A stretch of DNA of 64,000 bases from Shewanella sp. Arc9-LZ (GTDB lineage Bacteria > Pseudomonadota > Gammaproteobacteria > Enterobacterales > Shewanellaceae): NCBI RefSeq assembly GCF_010092445.1, contig NZ_CP048031.1, positions 3,844,001 through 3,908,000 on the forward strand, written 5' to 3'. Positions within the stretch are counted from its first letter, which is position 1; each line of letters opens with the position of its first letter. Shown piece by piece: positions 21,007 to 31,660 of the stretch. The notes under the pieces were generated by a model. It had not been told where the DNA came from. It saw only the letters and a program-made list of their open reading frames with translations, and searched no databases. Position numbers and translations under genes: made by a program.

Positions 21007-21954
21007 GTGCCCGACATCAAGCTCTTTGCTGGTAACGCTACCCCAAATCTAGCCGCCAAGATAGCCGACCGTTTATTTTGCAAACTTGGCGACGCAGTTG
21101 TAGGCCGTTTCAGCGACGGTGAAATCAGTGTTCAAATAAACGAGAATGTACGTGGTGCGGATGTGTTCATCATCCAATCTACTTGCGCACCAACTAACGA
21201 TAATCTCATGGAGCTTATTGTAATGGTTGACGCGCTACGTCGTGCATCAGCGGGTCGTATTACTGCCGTTATTCCGTACTTTGGTTATGCTCGTCAAGAC
21301 CGCCGTGTACGCAGTGCACGTGTACCCATTACCGCAAAAGTTGTTGCAGATTTCTTGTCAAGCGTGGGTGTTGACCGCGTATTGACTTGTGACTTACATG
21401 CTGAGCAAATTCAAGGCTTCTTTGATGTCCCTGTTGATAACGTGTTCGGTAGCCCTGTGTTACTTGAAGACATGTTGGCAAAGAAATTAGAAAATCCTGT
21501 TGTTGTGTCTCCTGATATTGGCGGTGTAGTTCGTGCTCGTGCAGTTGCCAAGCTATTAGATGATTCTGACCTTGCGATTATCGATAAGCGTCGTCCACAA
21601 GCTAACGTTGCCCAAGTAATGCATATTATTGGTGATGTTCAAGGCCGTGATTGCATCATCGTTGATGACATGATCGACACGGGTGGCACCTTATGTAAAG
21701 CTGCTGAAGCATTAAAAGAACATGGCGCTAACCGCGTGTTCGCTTATGCTACTCATCCGGTATTCTCAGGCAATGCTGCTGAAAATATTGCTAATTCTGT
21801 TATCGATGAAGTTATCGTGACAGACACGGTGCCATTAAGCCCTGAAATGCTGAAAGTGGCTAAAGTGACCCAGCTAACGATGTCTGCAGTATTAGCTGAA
21901 GCGATTCGTCGCGTTAGCAACGAAGAGTCAATCTCTGCGATGTTTCGCCACTAA
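21007..21954 (+). CDS. prs: Ribose-phosphate pyrophosphokinase
   Basis: A 315-residue PRPP synthetase, making the precursor of purines, pyrimidines, NAD, His and Trp. Hallmarks are the start [16 protein letters not shown], the ATP region [21 protein letters not shown], and the PRPP loop [10 protein letters not shown]. The start codon is GTG, aligned with the usual N-terminus and preceded by GAGG. A strong terminator follows directly. Confidence 0.97.
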   Translation: MPDIKLFAGNATPNLAAKIADRLFCKLGDAVVGRFSDGEISVQINENVRGADVFIIQSTCAPTNDNLMELIVMVDALRRASAGRITAVIPYFGYARQDRRVRSARVPITAKVVADFLSSVGVDRVLTCDLHAEQIQGFFDVPVDNVFGSPVLLEDMLAKKLENPVVVSPDIGGVVRARAVAKLLDDSDLAIIDKRRPQANVAQVMHIIGDVQGRDCIIVDDMIDTGGTLCKAAEALKEHGANRVFAYATHPVFSGNAAENIANSVIDEVIVTDTVPLSPEMLKVAKVTQLTMSAVLAEAIRRVSNEESISAMFRH

Positions 21955-21978
21955 TCATCTTTAGTGAGTGAAACAACT

Positions 21979-22004
21979 AAACGCACTCTTACGAGTGCGT
22001 TTTT
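21979..22004 (+). terminator. Terminator after prs
   Basis: A perfect 10-bp stem (21979-21988 with 21993-22002) with TTAC loop and a T-run. Confidence 0.88.
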
Positions 22005-22220
22005 GTTTGGTTAAACCTCGCAAAAATACTTTATATAAGTTACTTGAGAAATAAGCCGAACCACCATTACCAGATGTTCGTCAGTATTGAATGGCAGATG
22101 TCTAACATTATCCGTCAAATCATTCTACAACCTTCAAGCATTCAACTCATAAGTGCATTTATTGATTGAAGCAATAGCATCATCTCATCGTCCGCTTCCA
22201 AACCCAAAAACCAGACTCAT

Positions 22221-23246
22221 CTATGCAGTCATGCTTTGCATGACTGCATTCGACTCTAGCGGATGCTGAGAATGTGCAGAATAGAATGCCTTTTGAGTGT
22301 GTAAAAAAGTATTGCCCGCAGTGATACCGGTTTGATAATCATGGCGTAAGCCCATATCTGTGCTACCCAACAATTTGCTTTGCAGATCATCATCAGCAAA
22401 AATTTGAATGATCTCGACATCATCTGGTGGATTGGCGATAAACGCGAGCTCTTGTTCGTAAGCATGTTCATGCTGAACCAAGTAATCTATGGTTTTGGGA
22501 CAATAACCTGACACACAAATCCATGATTTTAATTTATGCACCCAAGCAGACTGTGCATGAAAATCTGCATTAACAGTACGAATTACCACTATTTTTCTCG
22601 CACCACGGCGATATGCTTCACGAACCGGTAACGGCGCAGCCAGTCCACCATCAAGATAAAAGTCCGCTTGAGGGTAATCATCGTCGGTCTGAACTTGATT
22701 AGCTGCACTGGCGGTTAACCAGGGCGCAAGTTTAACCCCCTGTTTATATAGAAAGGGTAATGCACTTGAGGCTTTAAGCAATTCGCGCCAGTGGTCATTA
22801 TCACCATTTGGGCGTAAGAAATAACCTTGTCGGTCGCGTGAATTAGTTGCGGTGATCAATAACTCGCGTTGTCCCAAAGATTTTGCTGCTGCGGTAAAGT
22901 CTAAGGCAAAACTACCTTGAGTCGTTTTATCAAAGTACCAGTCCAAATCGACAACATTTCCGCCAACTAACCCTCGGCCCAGTTGGTAAAATCGCTTATG
23001 TCGTGATAACCCACGGATTAATCGCTTGGCATAGCCTTTTTGGCGAGATAAAAAACTCGTGAGATTTTGTGAACCAGCAGATGTGCCTATGAATAAATCA
23101 AAGGGATCAAAATCATTATCTAACCACGCATCTAAAACACCAGCAGTGAATATCCCTCGCTGACCACCACCTTCAGCAATCAGTGCCATCTTGGGTTGTG
23201 ATGCTTCATAAGGGTTCGTTAGTGGTGTTGGTGTTAGGACGTTCAT
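22221..23246 (-). CDS. Patatin-like phospholipase family protein
   Basis: A 341-residue patatin-family lipid hydrolase without signal peptide. The oxyanion hole is GGGQRG (26-31), the nucleophile Ser56 lies in GTSAG, and the catalytic Asp199 is in FYLDGGL. This is like the cytosolic E. coli YjjU group. The substrate is unknown; phospholipid or acyl ester is likely. The stop codon and last codons lie within a perfect 12-bp inverted repeat (listed separately). It is transcribed alone. Confidence 0.87.
   Translation of the reverse strand: MNVLTPTPLTNPYEASQPKMALIAEGGGQRGIFTAGVLDAWLDNDFDPFDLFIGTSAGSQNLTSFLSRQKGYAKRLIRGLSRHKRFYQLGRGLVGGNVVDLDWYFDKTTQGSFALDFTAAAKSLGQRELLITATNSRDRQGYFLRPNGDNDHWRELLKASSALPFLYKQGVKLAPWLTASAANQVQTDDDYPQADFYLDGGLAAPLPVREAYRRGARKIVVIRTVNADFHAQSAWVHKLKSWICVSGYCPKTIDYLVQHEHAYEQELAFIANPPDDVEIIQIFADDDLQSKLLGSTDMGLRHDYQTGITAGNTFLHTQKAFYSAHSQHPLESNAVMQSMTA
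22223..22249. repeat. Perfect inverted repeat at the patatin gene stop
   Basis: Arms ATGCAGTCATGC and GCATGACTGCAT with a TTT centre. It covers the end of the patatin coding sequence. No T tract follows on either strand, so it is not a standard terminator. Confidence 0.8.
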
Positions 23247-23470
23247 GATAAGCCTTTCTAAAAATATTCACTGCATAAGACAAGTCTAAACAACAGTAAG
23301 TAAAATAGATAACCGATAGAATCAATCGCGTTGATAGGAAAATACTATTGGTAAACAATACCGATTGTATTAATTATCTGCTTATTCAGAGTAAGTTGAT
23401 AGCAGATGGGATAAGGCTAAGGGGTGATTTTCTTTGAGCAGTATTAACATCAACAGGCTTCAATATGCTC

Positions 23471-23498
23471 AAAACATTTTGCTGAAAACATTTTGCTG
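23471..23498. repeat. 14-bp tandem duplication
   Basis: AAAACATTTTGCTG occurs twice head to tail, just beyond the tRNA operon terminator. It looks like slippage and has no evident role. Confidence 0.6.
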
Positions 23499-23510
23499 AA
23501 AAAACGCAGC

Positions 23511-23539
23511 AAAAAGCCCGTCTATAAGACGGGCTTTTT
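23511..23539 (-). terminator. Terminator of the tRNA operon
   Basis: Stem AAAAAGCCCGTCT/AGACGGGCTTTTT with a 3-nt loop, seven bases beyond the last tRNA on the minus strand, ending in a T-run. It is symmetric, so it can also act on plus-strand transcription. Confidence 0.88.
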
Positions 23540-23545
23540 AGAATT

Positions 23546-23620
23546 TGGCTGGGATACAAGGATTCGAACCTTGGAATGCTGAGATCAAAACCCAGTGCCT
23601 TACCGCTTGGCGATATCCCA
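23546..23620 (-). tRNA. tRNA-Gln (TTG)
   Basis: A 75-nt gene with the CCA end encoded. On the minus strand it starts TGGGATATCGCC, has loop TTTTGAT with anticodon TTG, and T-arm GGTTCGAATCC. The acceptor stem TGGGATA pairs with TATCCCA. Sequence is identical to the two other tRNA-Gln copies as far as read. Confidence 0.95.
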
Positions 23621-23668
23621 ATAGTATTTTTTAAACAGATATGAAAAACAATTGTGACTAAAATTTGA

Positions 23669-23753
<85 letters not shown>

Positions 23754-23846
23754 ATCAAATTTTAACTTAGAGTATACTCTTTTTATTTCAGAGTAAACTT
23801 TGCTTTACCAGCTAACGTAAGTACAACTCACTCTACCCAGTAAATA

Positions 23847-23923
23847 TGGTAGCAATGGCGGGACTTGAACCTGCGACCCCAGCATTATGAGTGCTGTGCT
23901 CTAACCAGCTGAGCTACATTGCC
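23847..23923 (-). tRNA. tRNA-Met (CAT), elongator
   Basis: A 77-nt gene beginning GGCAATGTAGCTCAGC with anticodon CAT in CTCATAA and CCA encoded. The elongator-type acceptor and G1:C72 pair distinguish it from initiator tRNA. A tRNA-Ile2 (lysidine-modified CAT) is unlikely given the similarity to E. coli metT/metU position. Confidence 0.9.
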
Positions 23924-23928
23924 AAAGA

Positions 23929-24003
23929 TGGCTGGGATACAAGGATTCGAACCTTGGAATGCTGAGATCAAAACCCAGTGCCTTACCGCTTGGCGATATC
24001 CCA
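23929..24003 (-). tRNA. tRNA-Gln (TTG)
   Basis: A 75-nt copy with the same sequence as the other tRNA-Gln genes, anticodon TTG, CCA encoded. Only 5 bp separate it from the following tRNA-Met gene. Confidence 0.95.
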
Positions 24004-24026
24004 ATAATCTTGTCTAACTTTATAAA

Positions 24027-24101
24027 TGGCTGGGATACAAGGATTCGAACCTTGGAATGCTGAGATCAAAACCCAGTGCCTTACCGCTTGGCGATATCCC
24101 A
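24027..24101 (-). tRNA. tRNA-Gln (TTG)
   Basis: A 75-nt copy with anticodon TTG and encoded CCA, adjacent to another tRNA-Gln, as glnU-glnW are in E. coli. Confidence 0.95.
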
Positions 24102-24146
24102 ATCAAACTTTTTGAAACATTCGCTTAAGCCAATATTTCTAATAAA

Positions 24147-24231
<85 letters not shown>

Positions 24232-24276
24232 ACAACACTCTAGTTTAACATCTTGAGCAGATGGGTAAGAAATAGA

Positions 24277-24353
24277 TGGTAGCAATAGCGGGACTTGAAC
24301 CTGCGACCCCAGCATTATGAGTGCTGTGCTCTAACCAGCTGAGCTATATTGCC
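24277..24353 (-). tRNA. tRNA-Met (CAT), elongator
   Basis: A 77-nt gene, first of the operon, anticodon CAT, CCA encoded. It starts GGCAATATAGC and so differs slightly from the other tRNA-Met; the acceptor stem change is matched on the other strand. Confidence 0.92.
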
Positions 24354-24392
24354 ACTATTTCTTGCTATCCCTCTTGGTGAGGAACGGGGCGT

Positions 24393-24421
24393 ATTATGCT
24401 TATTCAGGTTATCTAGGTCAA
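24393..24421 (-). promoter_or_regulatory. Sigma-70 promoter of the tRNA operon
   Basis: On the minus strand TTGACC, a 17-bp spacer, then CATAAT, followed by a GC-rich discriminator (ACGCCCCG). Such a discriminator is typical of stringently controlled stable RNA promoters. It lies about 40 bp before the first tRNA-Met. Confidence 0.85.
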
Positions 24422-24566
24422 CTGGTTTTTTTCGCTATTTTCATCAATTCGACTTGTTCGGCTATAACTTCACCAAACTGAATGCCGAATCGACAAAATA
24501 AACCCAATTAACACACCTTAAACACCTTTACGGCCCATTTTAATTTCTAATTAACGTAAGTGACAC

Positions 24567-25658
24567 TTATACGTTAAATAAGAAATGCATTACATCGCCA
24601 TCTTTAACGATGTATGTTTTACCTTCAACACGTAATTTACCCGCATCTTTGGCGCCAGCTTCACCTTTGTAGGTAATAAAATCTTGATATGCCATAACCT
24701 GTGCACGAATAAAGCCACGTTCAAAGTCGGTATGGATTACGCCAGCAGCTTGTGGGGCAGAAGCACCAACAGGTACTGTCCATGCGCGAACTTCTTTTAC
24801 ACCTGCAGTAAAGTACGTTTGCAGATTCAGTAATTCGTAACCTGCACGAATTACGCGGTCTAAGCCAGACTCTTCTAAACCAAGGTCAGCCATAAACTCT
24901 GCGCGGTCATCTGCTTCCATTTCTGCTAATTCAGATTCAATAGCAGCACATACAGGCACAACGATAGCATTTTCTGTAGCGGCAATAGCACGAACAACAT
25001 CTAAATGAGGGTTGTTTTCGAAACCATCATCGGCAACGTTAGCAATGTACATTGTTGGTTTAATCGTTAAGAAGTTAAGGTAAGCAACGGCTGCTAACTC
25101 TTCTTTAGTTAATTCCAACGAACGCAACATTTGGCCTTCATTTAACAATGGACGCATTTTTTCAAGTACAGCGACTTCAAATTTTGCATCACCGTCGCCG
25201 CCTTTAGCACGTTTAGCTTGACGAAAAATAGCGCGCTCACATGCGTCTAAGTCTGCTAGAGCTAACTCTGTATTAATGACTTCAATATCGCCAGCTGGGT
25301 CAATTTTATTCGCTACGTGAACAATGTTCGGATCTTCAAAACAGCGTACTACATGACCAATTGCATCAGTTTCACGAATGTTAGCTAAAAACTTGTTACC
25401 TAAGCCTTCACCTTTCGATGCACCAGCGACTAGACCAGCGATATCAACGAACTCCATAGAAGTAGGTAAAATACGTTGAGGTTTAACAATAGCAGCTAAC
25501 GCATCAAGACGTGCATCTGGTACCGGTACCACACCCGTGTTTGGCTCAATAGTGCAAAACGGAAAGTTTGCCGCTTCAATACCCGCTTGTGTTAACGCAT
25601 TAAACAACGTTGACTTACCCACGTTTGGCAGACCAACAATGCCGCATTTAAAACCCAT
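24567..25658 (-). CDS. ychF: Redox-regulated ribosome-binding ATPase YchF
   Basis: A 363-residue Obg-family P-loop protein. The Walker A is GLPNVGKST (8-16) and switch region [11 protein letters not shown] follows. The family prefers ATP because the NKxD motif is altered; N-V-A-D in the corresponding segment fits. The C-terminal TGS-like domain ends [18 protein letters not shown]. It binds ribosomes and affects stress responses in E. coli. It follows pth by about 77 bp, as in E. coli. Confidence 0.96.
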   Translation of the reverse strand: MGFKCGIVGLPNVGKSTLFNALTQAGIEAANFPFCTIEPNTGVVPVPDARLDALAAIVKPQRILPTSMEFVDIAGLVAGASKGEGLGNKFLANIRETDAIGHVVRCFEDPNIVHVANKIDPAGDIEVINTELALADLDACERAIFRQAKRAKGGDGDAKFEVAVLEKMRPLLNEGQMLRSLELTKEELAAVAYLNFLTIKPTMYIANVADDGFENNPHLDVVRAIAATENAIVVPVCAAIESELAEMEADDRAEFMADLGLEESGLDRVIRAGYELLNLQTYFTAGVKEVRAWTVPVGASAPQAAGVIHTDFERGFIRAQVMAYQDFITYKGEAGAKDAGKLRVEGKTYIVKDGDVMHFLFNV

Positions 25659-25735
25659 ATGCTTACCTTTATATATGTAGAGTTATCCCATTGGATAATG
25701 ATGTCGAAAGGGTGTTAAAACAAAACTCGCTTGGC

Positions 25736-26326
25736 TTATTCTGCTTTGAACGAATGTAATCTATGCATGGCTTTCGCCATGTCTTGGTTAAATAAAATCT
25801 CGGTTGAACGAACCGCTTCATCAATCGCGGCGTTTATTCGCTCTTGCTCTATCGTTGGTGCCCTGCCAAGTACGTAGCCGCTGACTTTATTTTTATCGCC
25901 TGGATGGCCAATGCCAATGCGCAAACGATGAAAGTTTTTGTCGTTACCTAAACTGGCAATAATGTCTTTTAAACCATTATGACCGCCATGGCCACCGCCC
26001 AACTTGAATTTAGCCACACCAGGATCCATATCCAGCTCATCATGGGCGACTAAGATTTCCTCGGGCAAAATGCGGAAAAAATTGGCTAACGCTGCAACCG
26101 ACTTACCACTTAAGTTCATATAAGTTGTCGGGATCAGTAAACGAACATCCCTGCCATGCAACGTTGCACGGGCTGTGACACCAAAATATTTACTCTCTGC
26201 AACCAAAGGGACATTACATATACGCGCTAATTCTTGCACGTACCATGCACCAGCATTATGGCGAGTTTGTGCGTATTCAGCACCCGGATTTGCCAACCCG
26301 ACAATCAATTTAATGTTACTCATCAC
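25736..26326 (-). CDS. pth: Peptidyl-tRNA hydrolase
   Basis: A 196-residue enzyme that releases tRNA from drop-off peptidyl-tRNA. The conserved start is [23 protein letters not shown], whose His23 is the catalytic residue. DELDMDPG and [15 protein letters not shown] are the other hallmarks. ATG at 26323 is an equally good start, one codon in. It is upstream of ychF in the same orientation, likely one unit. Confidence 0.96.
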   Translation of the reverse strand: MMSNIKLIVGLANPGAEYAQTRHNAGAWYVQELARICNVPLVAESKYFGVTARATLHGRDVRLLIPTTYMNLSGKSVAALANFFRILPEEILVAHDELDMDPGVAKFKLGGGHGGHNGLKDIIASLGNDKNFHRLRIGIGHPGDKNKVSGYVLGRAPTIEQERINAAIDEAVRSTEILFNQDMAKAMHRLHSFKAE

Positions 26327-26541
26327 AACCTAGTCAGTTTAATAGCAAACAATGCTGCTAAATGCCTTCATGGGGTACATCAAAATACACATGATGCAAA
26401 ACGCGGCATTTTATACCAATTTCACTCATAATGTAATCATTCAAAGCCACTCATGCTTTACGGTTGACGACTCTTTACAGAAGTCATGTTTGTTGCGTAG
26501 TAAGCCTAGCTAACAAATGGCACATATCGGCAACCGATAGT

Positions 26542-27780
26542 TTAATTCAGCCCAAGCGCGTACTTCAATACTTTACGTTTTAGCGGTGAGTCGATATTGG
26601 CCAGTTTTAACGCGCCATTACGCAGTAATTTTAATGGCAATAAATTGTTACTAAAACCAGCGTAAAAAGCATCCATTGCAGTCATCATCAATTGATTATC
26701 ATAATATCGCGCTTGCTGATAATGCTTTAATACACTCGCATGCCACCATGTTTTACCATTACCAATAGCATTAGCAATTTGAGCCACCAGCACATCGACA
26801 TCTTTAAAACCAATATTAACGCCTTGACCAGCTAATGGATTAATCGTGTGAGCTGCATCGCCAATAATAACCAGATTATCTTGATAATATTGTTGTGCAT
26901 GGCGCCGAGTTAATGGAAAACTACCGCGATTTTCAACAGTAAAATCAGGGTCTAATCTCGATGGGAAATGCAGTCTGATTTGTTCGGCAAGTTGTAGATC
27001 ATTCAGTTGAGATAACTGTTTAATTCGATTGGCATCGTCATACCACACTAACGAAGCATTATTTCCAGGCAGCGGCAGTAAGCTTCTAGGCCCTGCTGGA
27101 GTAAATTGCTGCCAGGTAATTGATTGCTGAGGAGTTTGAGTACTTATATTGATTAACATTGCCGATTGGGCATAATCCCAACCTGTCACCCCAATACCCG
27201 CCCATTGGCGCACTTGCGAGTTAGCCCCATCGGCACCAACAAGTAATTTTGTAGTAAGCATATCGCCATTATCCAGCAAAACACCGACTTGATGACCATC
27301 TCTTAAACGCGAAAACTGCATCACTTTAGCTGGACACAGTAAGGTGATGTTGTCCATTTGATGAATTTGTTGCCATAGGCTTAATTGAATTAAACGGTTT
27401 TCAAAAAAATAGCCTAAGTGCGGCTGGCCAACTTGTTCGGCGCTAAATGCAGTAAGGCAGCCATCAAGTTCCCATGTTTCTAAACCAGTATATGGCACAT
27501 GACGCATGGTTAGCAGCTCATCCATAACACCAAGTCGCGCTAACAATTGCTCAGATGCCACACTAATTGCCGAAACTCGTACATCTAGAGGCTGCTCAGG
27601 TTCATAAGGTTGCGGTTGGCGAGATTCAATCACTGCAACACTGAGCCCTAACTGACCTAATCCAATCGCTGCTGCTGCACCGACCATTCCGCCGCCAACA
27701 ACGACAACATCATAATGATTAGTGTGACCAGTGGTGTTCGTTGATGTGAATGAAGCATCTTGCATTGTGTTGGCATCCAT
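26542..27780 (-). CDS. ubiF: Ubiquinone biosynthesis FAD monooxygenase UbiF
   Basis: An FAD-dependent aromatic hydroxylase of the UbiH/UbiF/COQ6 family. FAD binding GGGMVG lies near residue 30, DGANSQVRQWAG is the second motif and GDAAHTINPLAGQGVNIGFKDVD the third. The C-terminus (FYAGFSNNLLPL ... LKRKVLKYALGL) matches E. coli UbiF rather than UbiH or VisC. UbiF hydroxylates the benzoquinol ring at C6 in ubiquinone synthesis. The frame extends upstream to 27828; ATG at 27780 or 27765 is nearer the usual N-terminus. Its neighbours miaB and the Gln/Met/Leu tRNA operon are the same as in E. coli. Confidence 0.9.
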   Translation of the reverse strand: MDANTMQDASFTSTNTTGHTNHYDVVVVGGGMVGAAAAIGLGQLGLSVAVIESRQPQPYEPEQPLDVRVSAISVASEQLLARLGVMDELLTMRHVPYTGLETWELDGCLTAFSAEQVGQPHLGYFFENRLIQLSLWQQIHQMDNITLLCPAKVMQFSRLRDGHQVGVLLDNGDMLTTKLLVGADGANSQVRQWAGIGVTGWDYAQSAMLINISTQTPQQSITWQQFTPAGPRSLLPLPGNNASLVWYDDANRIKQLSQLNDLQLAEQIRLHFPSRLDPDFTVENRGSFPLTRRHAQQYYQDNLVIIGDAAHTINPLAGQGVNIGFKDVDVLVAQIANAIGNGKTWWHASVLKHYQQARYYDNQLMMTAMDAFYAGFSNNLLPLKLLRNGALKLANIDSPLKRKVLKYALGLN

Positions 27781-27992
27781 AAATAGTGAGATGAGTTTCT
27801 GTTTAATATGACAGTGAATAGAGGTCAATATATGTATAAATATGTCTATAAGAGCTAAAGCATGACCAAATGTTGCTATAACGGCTTTTACCTACATCTG
27901 CTTACAATGAACAAAAATCAATCAATAAACGATTTTATATACTGTGACTGTCTCATTAATTGATCCACTTTACGTAATCAAGAGAGGGCATC

Positions 27993-28415
27993 ATGAACAG
28001 TCACCATCAATTTGTACGCCATTACATTCGCTATGGTTTAATTGCCACAGTTTTGATCACCACAGTTTTGATCACCACAATCATAAGTTGCGCATTAATA
28101 CTGTCGACTAAAGCCAGTGCCAATAACCCCAAAAATAATTTAATCACTCCGGACGCAACAAATATAGGTCCCATTGAAACCATTACCGTGACATATCGTA
28201 ATGCATTCGATTATGCCCTATATCAACAAACCACGGAAATATTGCTCAGCTTTAATCGCGATTTAAGCCAAAGTAATCTCGTTCAAGTCCAGCAACAAAG
28301 TCGCCAAATGGCCGCAGAATTTGGTTTTTACTCCGCTCAATCCATCACGTTTAACGCCAACGATAAATCATTACAATTTTCAAGGCTATTACAAAGTTTA
28401 GATTCAAATGAGTGA
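27993..28415 (+). CDS. Hypothetical exported protein
   Basis: A 140-residue protein I do not recognise. An N-terminal hydrophobic stretch (about 15-37) ends near SCALILSTKASA-N, so it is a signal peptide cleaved at ASA or a membrane anchor. The mature part has an amphipathic helix (QTTEILLSFNRDLSQSNLVQVQQQSRQMAAEFGFY). Within the hydrophobic stretch TVLIT is repeated, matching a 15-bp tandem duplication at 28050-28079. AGAGAGGGC lies before the ATG. It sits between divergent ubiF and miaB. Confidence 0.7.
   Translation: MNSHHQFVRHYIRYGLIATVLITTVLITTIISCALILSTKASANNPKNNLITPDATNIGPIETITVTYRNAFDYALYQQTTEILLSFNRDLSQSNLVQVQQQSRQMAAEFGFYSAQSITFNANDKSLQFSRLLQSLDSNE
28050..28079. repeat. In-frame 15-bp tandem duplication
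   Basis: GTTTTGATCACCACA occurs twice in tandem inside the signal or membrane segment of the exported hypothetical protein. It lengthens the hydrophobic segment by five residues without breaking the frame. Confidence 0.85.
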
Positions 28416-28497
28416 AACTTGCACTAGTGCTAGCCAGACCGCCTGACAACAGGTAAAATGTCGCGCTATTTTTACTGTGATTTACTGGCGAGCACTG

Positions 28498-29922
28498 ATG
28501 AGTAAAAAACTTCATATTAAAACCTGGGGCTGTCAAATGAATGAGTATGACTCATCAAAGATGGCCGATTTATTAGACGACTATCAAGGATATACCTTGA
28601 CCGAGGACGCAAGCGAAGCAGATGTTCTGCTGCTTAATACTTGCTCTATTCGTGAAAAAGCACAGGAGAAGGTATTCCATCAGCTAGGGCGTTGGAAATC
28701 TTTAAAAGATAAAAATCCTAATTTAATTATTGGGGTCGGCGGTTGCGTTGCCTCGCAAGAAGGTAAAGCAATTAAAGATCGCGCTCAATGCGTTGATATT
28801 ATCTTTGGTCCACAAACATTGCATCGTTTACCTGAGATGATTGAACAAATTCAACGTGGCGAAAAAGCCGTGATTGATATCAGTTTCCCAGAAATTGAGA
28901 AGTTCGATCGTCTTCCTGAGCCTCGCGCTGACGGTCCAACCGCGTTCGTGTCAATTATGGAAGGTTGCAGTAAGTACTGTTCTTTCTGCGTGGTACCTTA
29001 TACCCGTGGTGAAGAAGTCAGCCGTCCGTTAGATGACGTTATTCTTGAAGTGGCTCAATTAGCCGCCCAAGGTGTACGTGAAGTCAATTTATTAGGTCAA
29101 AACGTTAACGCATATCGCGGTGCAACTCATGATGATGAGATATGTACCTTTGCGGAATTATTGCGCCTAGTGGCCTCAATTGATGGTATCGACCGTCTAC
29201 GTTTTACCACTAGCCACCCAATTGAATTCACCCAAGACATTATCGATGTGTATGAAGACACGCCTGAATTGGTGAGCTTCCTGCATTTACCGGTGCAATC
29301 GGGTTCTGATCGTATTTTGACCCAAATGAAACGCGGTCACATGGCAATTGAATACAAGTCGATTATTCGTCGCTTGCGTAAAGCTCGTCCTGATATTCAA
29401 ATCAGTTCAGACTTTATTATTGGTTTCCCTGGCGAATCTAAACAAGATTTCGCTGATACCATGAAACTGATTGAAGATGTTGGTTTTGACCACAGCTTTA
29501 GCTTTATCTACAGCGCTCGCCCAGGCACGCCTGCGGCAGATTTGCCTGATGATGTTAGCGACGAAGAAAAGAAGCAGCGTTTAGCTATTTTACAAGAGCG
29601 CATTACGCAACAAGCAATGCGTTATAGCCGTCATATGTTAGGCTCAGTTCAACGTATTTTAGTAGAAGGTCCATCGGTAAAGAATCCAATGGAACTTCGC
29701 GGTCGTACTGAAAACAGTCGAGTCGTTAACTTTGAAGCCGCCCACACTCATATCGGCAGTTTCGTTGATGTGAAAATTGTTGATGTTTATACCAACTCAT
29801 TACGCGGCGAATTTGTCCGTGGTGAAGATGAAATGGATTTACGTCGCAGTTTACAACCAGCTGATATTATGGCTAAACACAAGCAAGATGACGCATTAGG
29901 TGTGACCCACTTTAAGCCGTAA
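28498..29922 (+). CDS. miaB: tRNA-2-methylthio-N6-dimethylallyladenosine synthase
   Basis: A 474-residue radical SAM methylthiotransferase acting on i6A37 of tRNA. The N-terminal cluster ligands are Cys12, Cys49 and Cys83, and the radical SAM Cys157, Cys161 and Cys164 (CSKYCSFC). The C-terminal TRAM domain includes [19 protein letters not shown] at 28498 is the standard start; an in-frame GTG 21 bases upstream is less likely. A terminator-like hairpin follows, then ybeZ. Confidence 0.96.
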   Translation: MSKKLHIKTWGCQMNEYDSSKMADLLDDYQGYTLTEDASEADVLLLNTCSIREKAQEKVFHQLGRWKSLKDKNPNLIIGVGGCVASQEGKAIKDRAQCVDIIFGPQTLHRLPEMIEQIQRGEKAVIDISFPEIEKFDRLPEPRADGPTAFVSIMEGCSKYCSFCVVPYTRGEEVSRPLDDVILEVAQLAAQGVREVNLLGQNVNAYRGATHDDEICTFAELLRLVASIDGIDRLRFTTSHPIEFTQDIIDVYEDTPELVSFLHLPVQSGSDRILTQMKRGHMAIEYKSIIRRLRKARPDIQISSDFIIGFPGESKQDFADTMKLIEDVGFDHSFSFIYSARPGTPAADLPDDVSDEEKKQRLAILQERITQQAMRYSRHMLGSVQRILVEGPSVKNPMELRGRTENSRVVNFEAAHTHIGSFVDVKIVDVYTNSLRGEFVRGEDEMDLRRSLQPADIMAKHKQDDALGVTHFKP

Positions 29923-29949
29923 TTCATGTTTGTTGCTTAAGATGATATT

Positions 29950-29976
29950 AAAGGCGGCTTGTCCGCCTTTAATTTT
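29950..29976 (+). terminator. Terminator-like hairpin after miaB
   Basis: An 8-bp stem AAAGGCGG/CCGCCTTT with a 5-nt loop and AATTTT after it. The T tract is short, so partial read-through into ybeZ is possible. Confidence 0.65.
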
Positions 29977-30083
29977 GCCTAAAATTAGTCATATTATGGT
30001 AATTCGATACAGAGACTCGTAAACTGTCATTATTACTAAATGGCATATATTTTGTTGTCCAATACCAAAACCTGGAGCCTTAT

Positions 30084-31148
30084 TTGACCACTAAAGTCAC
30101 TACCATGAATTTGTATCTAGAACCTTCAGATACTCGCCGCCTCGTGTCATTATGTGGCCCATTTGATGACAACATCAAACAGCTAGAGCGCCGATTAGGT
30201 GTTGAGATTGTTCATAAAGATAACCACTTCACTATTGTTGGACTGCCACGTAATGCGCTCAATGCCAATAACTTGCTGCGTCAGTTATACATTGAAACCC
30301 AAACCGTAAAAGGCAGCACGCCAGACTTAGAACCTGAAGTAGTGCATTTAGCCATTCAAGAAGCCATTAACCTTGAAGCACAGCAAGACTCCGACGACAG
30401 TAGCATCCATATAAAAACTAAGCGTGGTGTGATTAAGCCTCGTACACCAAATCAAAGTGTGTACATGCATAATATCACTCGTCACGACATCAGCTTTGGT
30501 ATTGGCCCTGCTGGTACAGGTAAAACTTACCTTGCTGTTGCAGCGGCGGTTGATGCGTATGAGCGACAAGAAGTGCGTCGTATTCTATTAACTCGTCCTG
30601 CGGTTGAAGCCGGCGAGAAACTCGGTTTTTTACCGGGCGATTTAAGCCAAAAAGTCGATCCATATTTACGCCCACTTTATGATGCCTTATTTGAGATGAT
30701 GGGTTTTGAGAAGGTTGAAAAACTGATTGAACGCGGCGTAATTGAAGTCGCCCCGCTCGCTTACATGCGCGGCCGGACTCTCAATGATGCTTTCATTATT
30801 TTAGATGAAGCCCAAAACACCACAGTTGAACAAATGAAAATGTTCTTAACCCGTATTGGGTTTAATTCTCGTGCGGTGATCACTGGCGACATTACTCAAA
30901 TTGATTTACCTCGTAGCCAAAAATCAGGCCTACGTCACGCCATTGAGGTGCTCAGTGAAGTATCTGAGATCAGCTTTAATTTCTTTATTGCCCAAGATGT
31001 GGTCCGCCACCCTGTTGTTGCTCGTATCGTTGAAGCGTATGAAGCATTCGAGCAACAAGAGCAAATCCAAAAAACCATCAAAGAACAAGCTTATCGTGAA
31101 CGTGAGCAGAAACGTCAGCTAATAGATAAAGAGGAAAGTGCTCAATGA
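30084..31148 (+). CDS. ybeZ: PhoH family ATPase YbeZ
   Basis: A 354-residue PhoH-like P-loop protein; Walker A is GPAGTGKT (141-148), Walker B is FIILDEAQN. It is functionally linked with the RNase YbeY. The start is TTG with GGAG seven bases upstream; the next ATG is 21 bases in. ybeY overlaps its stop by an ATGA junction, showing translational coupling. The order miaB-ybeZ-ybeY-ybeX-lnt is as in E. coli. Confidence 0.93.
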   Translation: MTTKVTTMNLYLEPSDTRRLVSLCGPFDDNIKQLERRLGVEIVHKDNHFTIVGLPRNALNANNLLRQLYIETQTVKGSTPDLEPEVVHLAIQEAINLEAQQDSDDSSIHIKTKRGVIKPRTPNQSVYMHNITRHDISFGIGPAGTGKTYLAVAAAVDAYERQEVRRILLTRPAVEAGEKLGFLPGDLSQKVDPYLRPLYDALFEMMGFEKVEKLIERGVIEVAPLAYMRGRTLNDAFIILDEAQNTTVEQMKMFLTRIGFNSRAVITGDITQIDLPRSQKSGLRHAIEVLSEVSEISFNFFIAQDVVRHPVVARIVEAYEAFEQQEQIQKTIKEQAYREREQKRQLIDKEESAQ

Positions 31149-31615
31149 GCCAGCAAGGGATATCATTAGATCTCGACCTGCAAATTGCAGTCGATAATCC
31201 ACATTTACCGACTCAAGCTGAGTTTGAAACTTGGGTTCGAACGGCTATTGGCCAAACAATGCCAGTAGTCGAGTTAACCATTCGTATTGTTGATATTGCC
31301 GAGAGTCAGCAGCTCAATTCAACTTATCGCGGTAAAGACAAACCAACTAACGTATTGTCATTTCCATTTGAAGCGCCGCCTGAAGTTGAATTGCCATTAT
31401 TGGGTGACCTCGTTATCTGTGCACCAGTGGTGGAACAAGAAGCAATTGAGCAAAATAAACCGCTAATCGCACACTGGGCACACATGGTCATACACGGTAG
31501 CTTGCATTTGCTGGGTTATGACCATATTATCGACGAAGAAGCCGATGAGATGGAGTCATTAGAGACCCAACTTGTTGAAGGCTTAGGTTTTGACAATCCC
31601 TATAAGGAAGCATAA
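31145..31615 (+). CDS. ybeY: Endoribonuclease YbeY, rRNA maturation
   Basis: A 156-residue zinc-dependent RNase involved in 16S rRNA 3' end maturation and ribosome quality control. Metal ligands are H117, H121 and H127 in [33 protein letters not shown] is the other conserved block. It overlaps ybeZ by 4 bp and ybeX follows by 45 bp. Confidence 0.96.
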   Translation: MSQQGISLDLDLQIAVDNPHLPTQAEFETWVRTAIGQTMPVVELTIRIVDIAESQQLNSTYRGKDKPTNVLSFPFEAPPEVELPLLGDLVICAPVVEQEAIEQNKPLIAHWAHMVIHGSLHLLGYDHIIDEEADEMESLETQLVEGLGFDNPYKEA

Positions 31616-31660
31616 ATAAACAAGGTATATCTTATAGATAACCCTGTTTAGGTAAATATT

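Noticed and set aside
23759..23846. AGAGTATACTCT palindrome between tRNA-Leu and tRNA-Met
   Set aside because: It resembles the lipB/rsfS palindrome but lacks the central TATAAT register and lies inside the tRNA transcript, so it is more likely chance.
26525..26539. TATCGG/CCGATA hairpin just after the ubiF stop
   Set aside because: Only 6 bp with no T tract on the minus strand, so not called a terminator.
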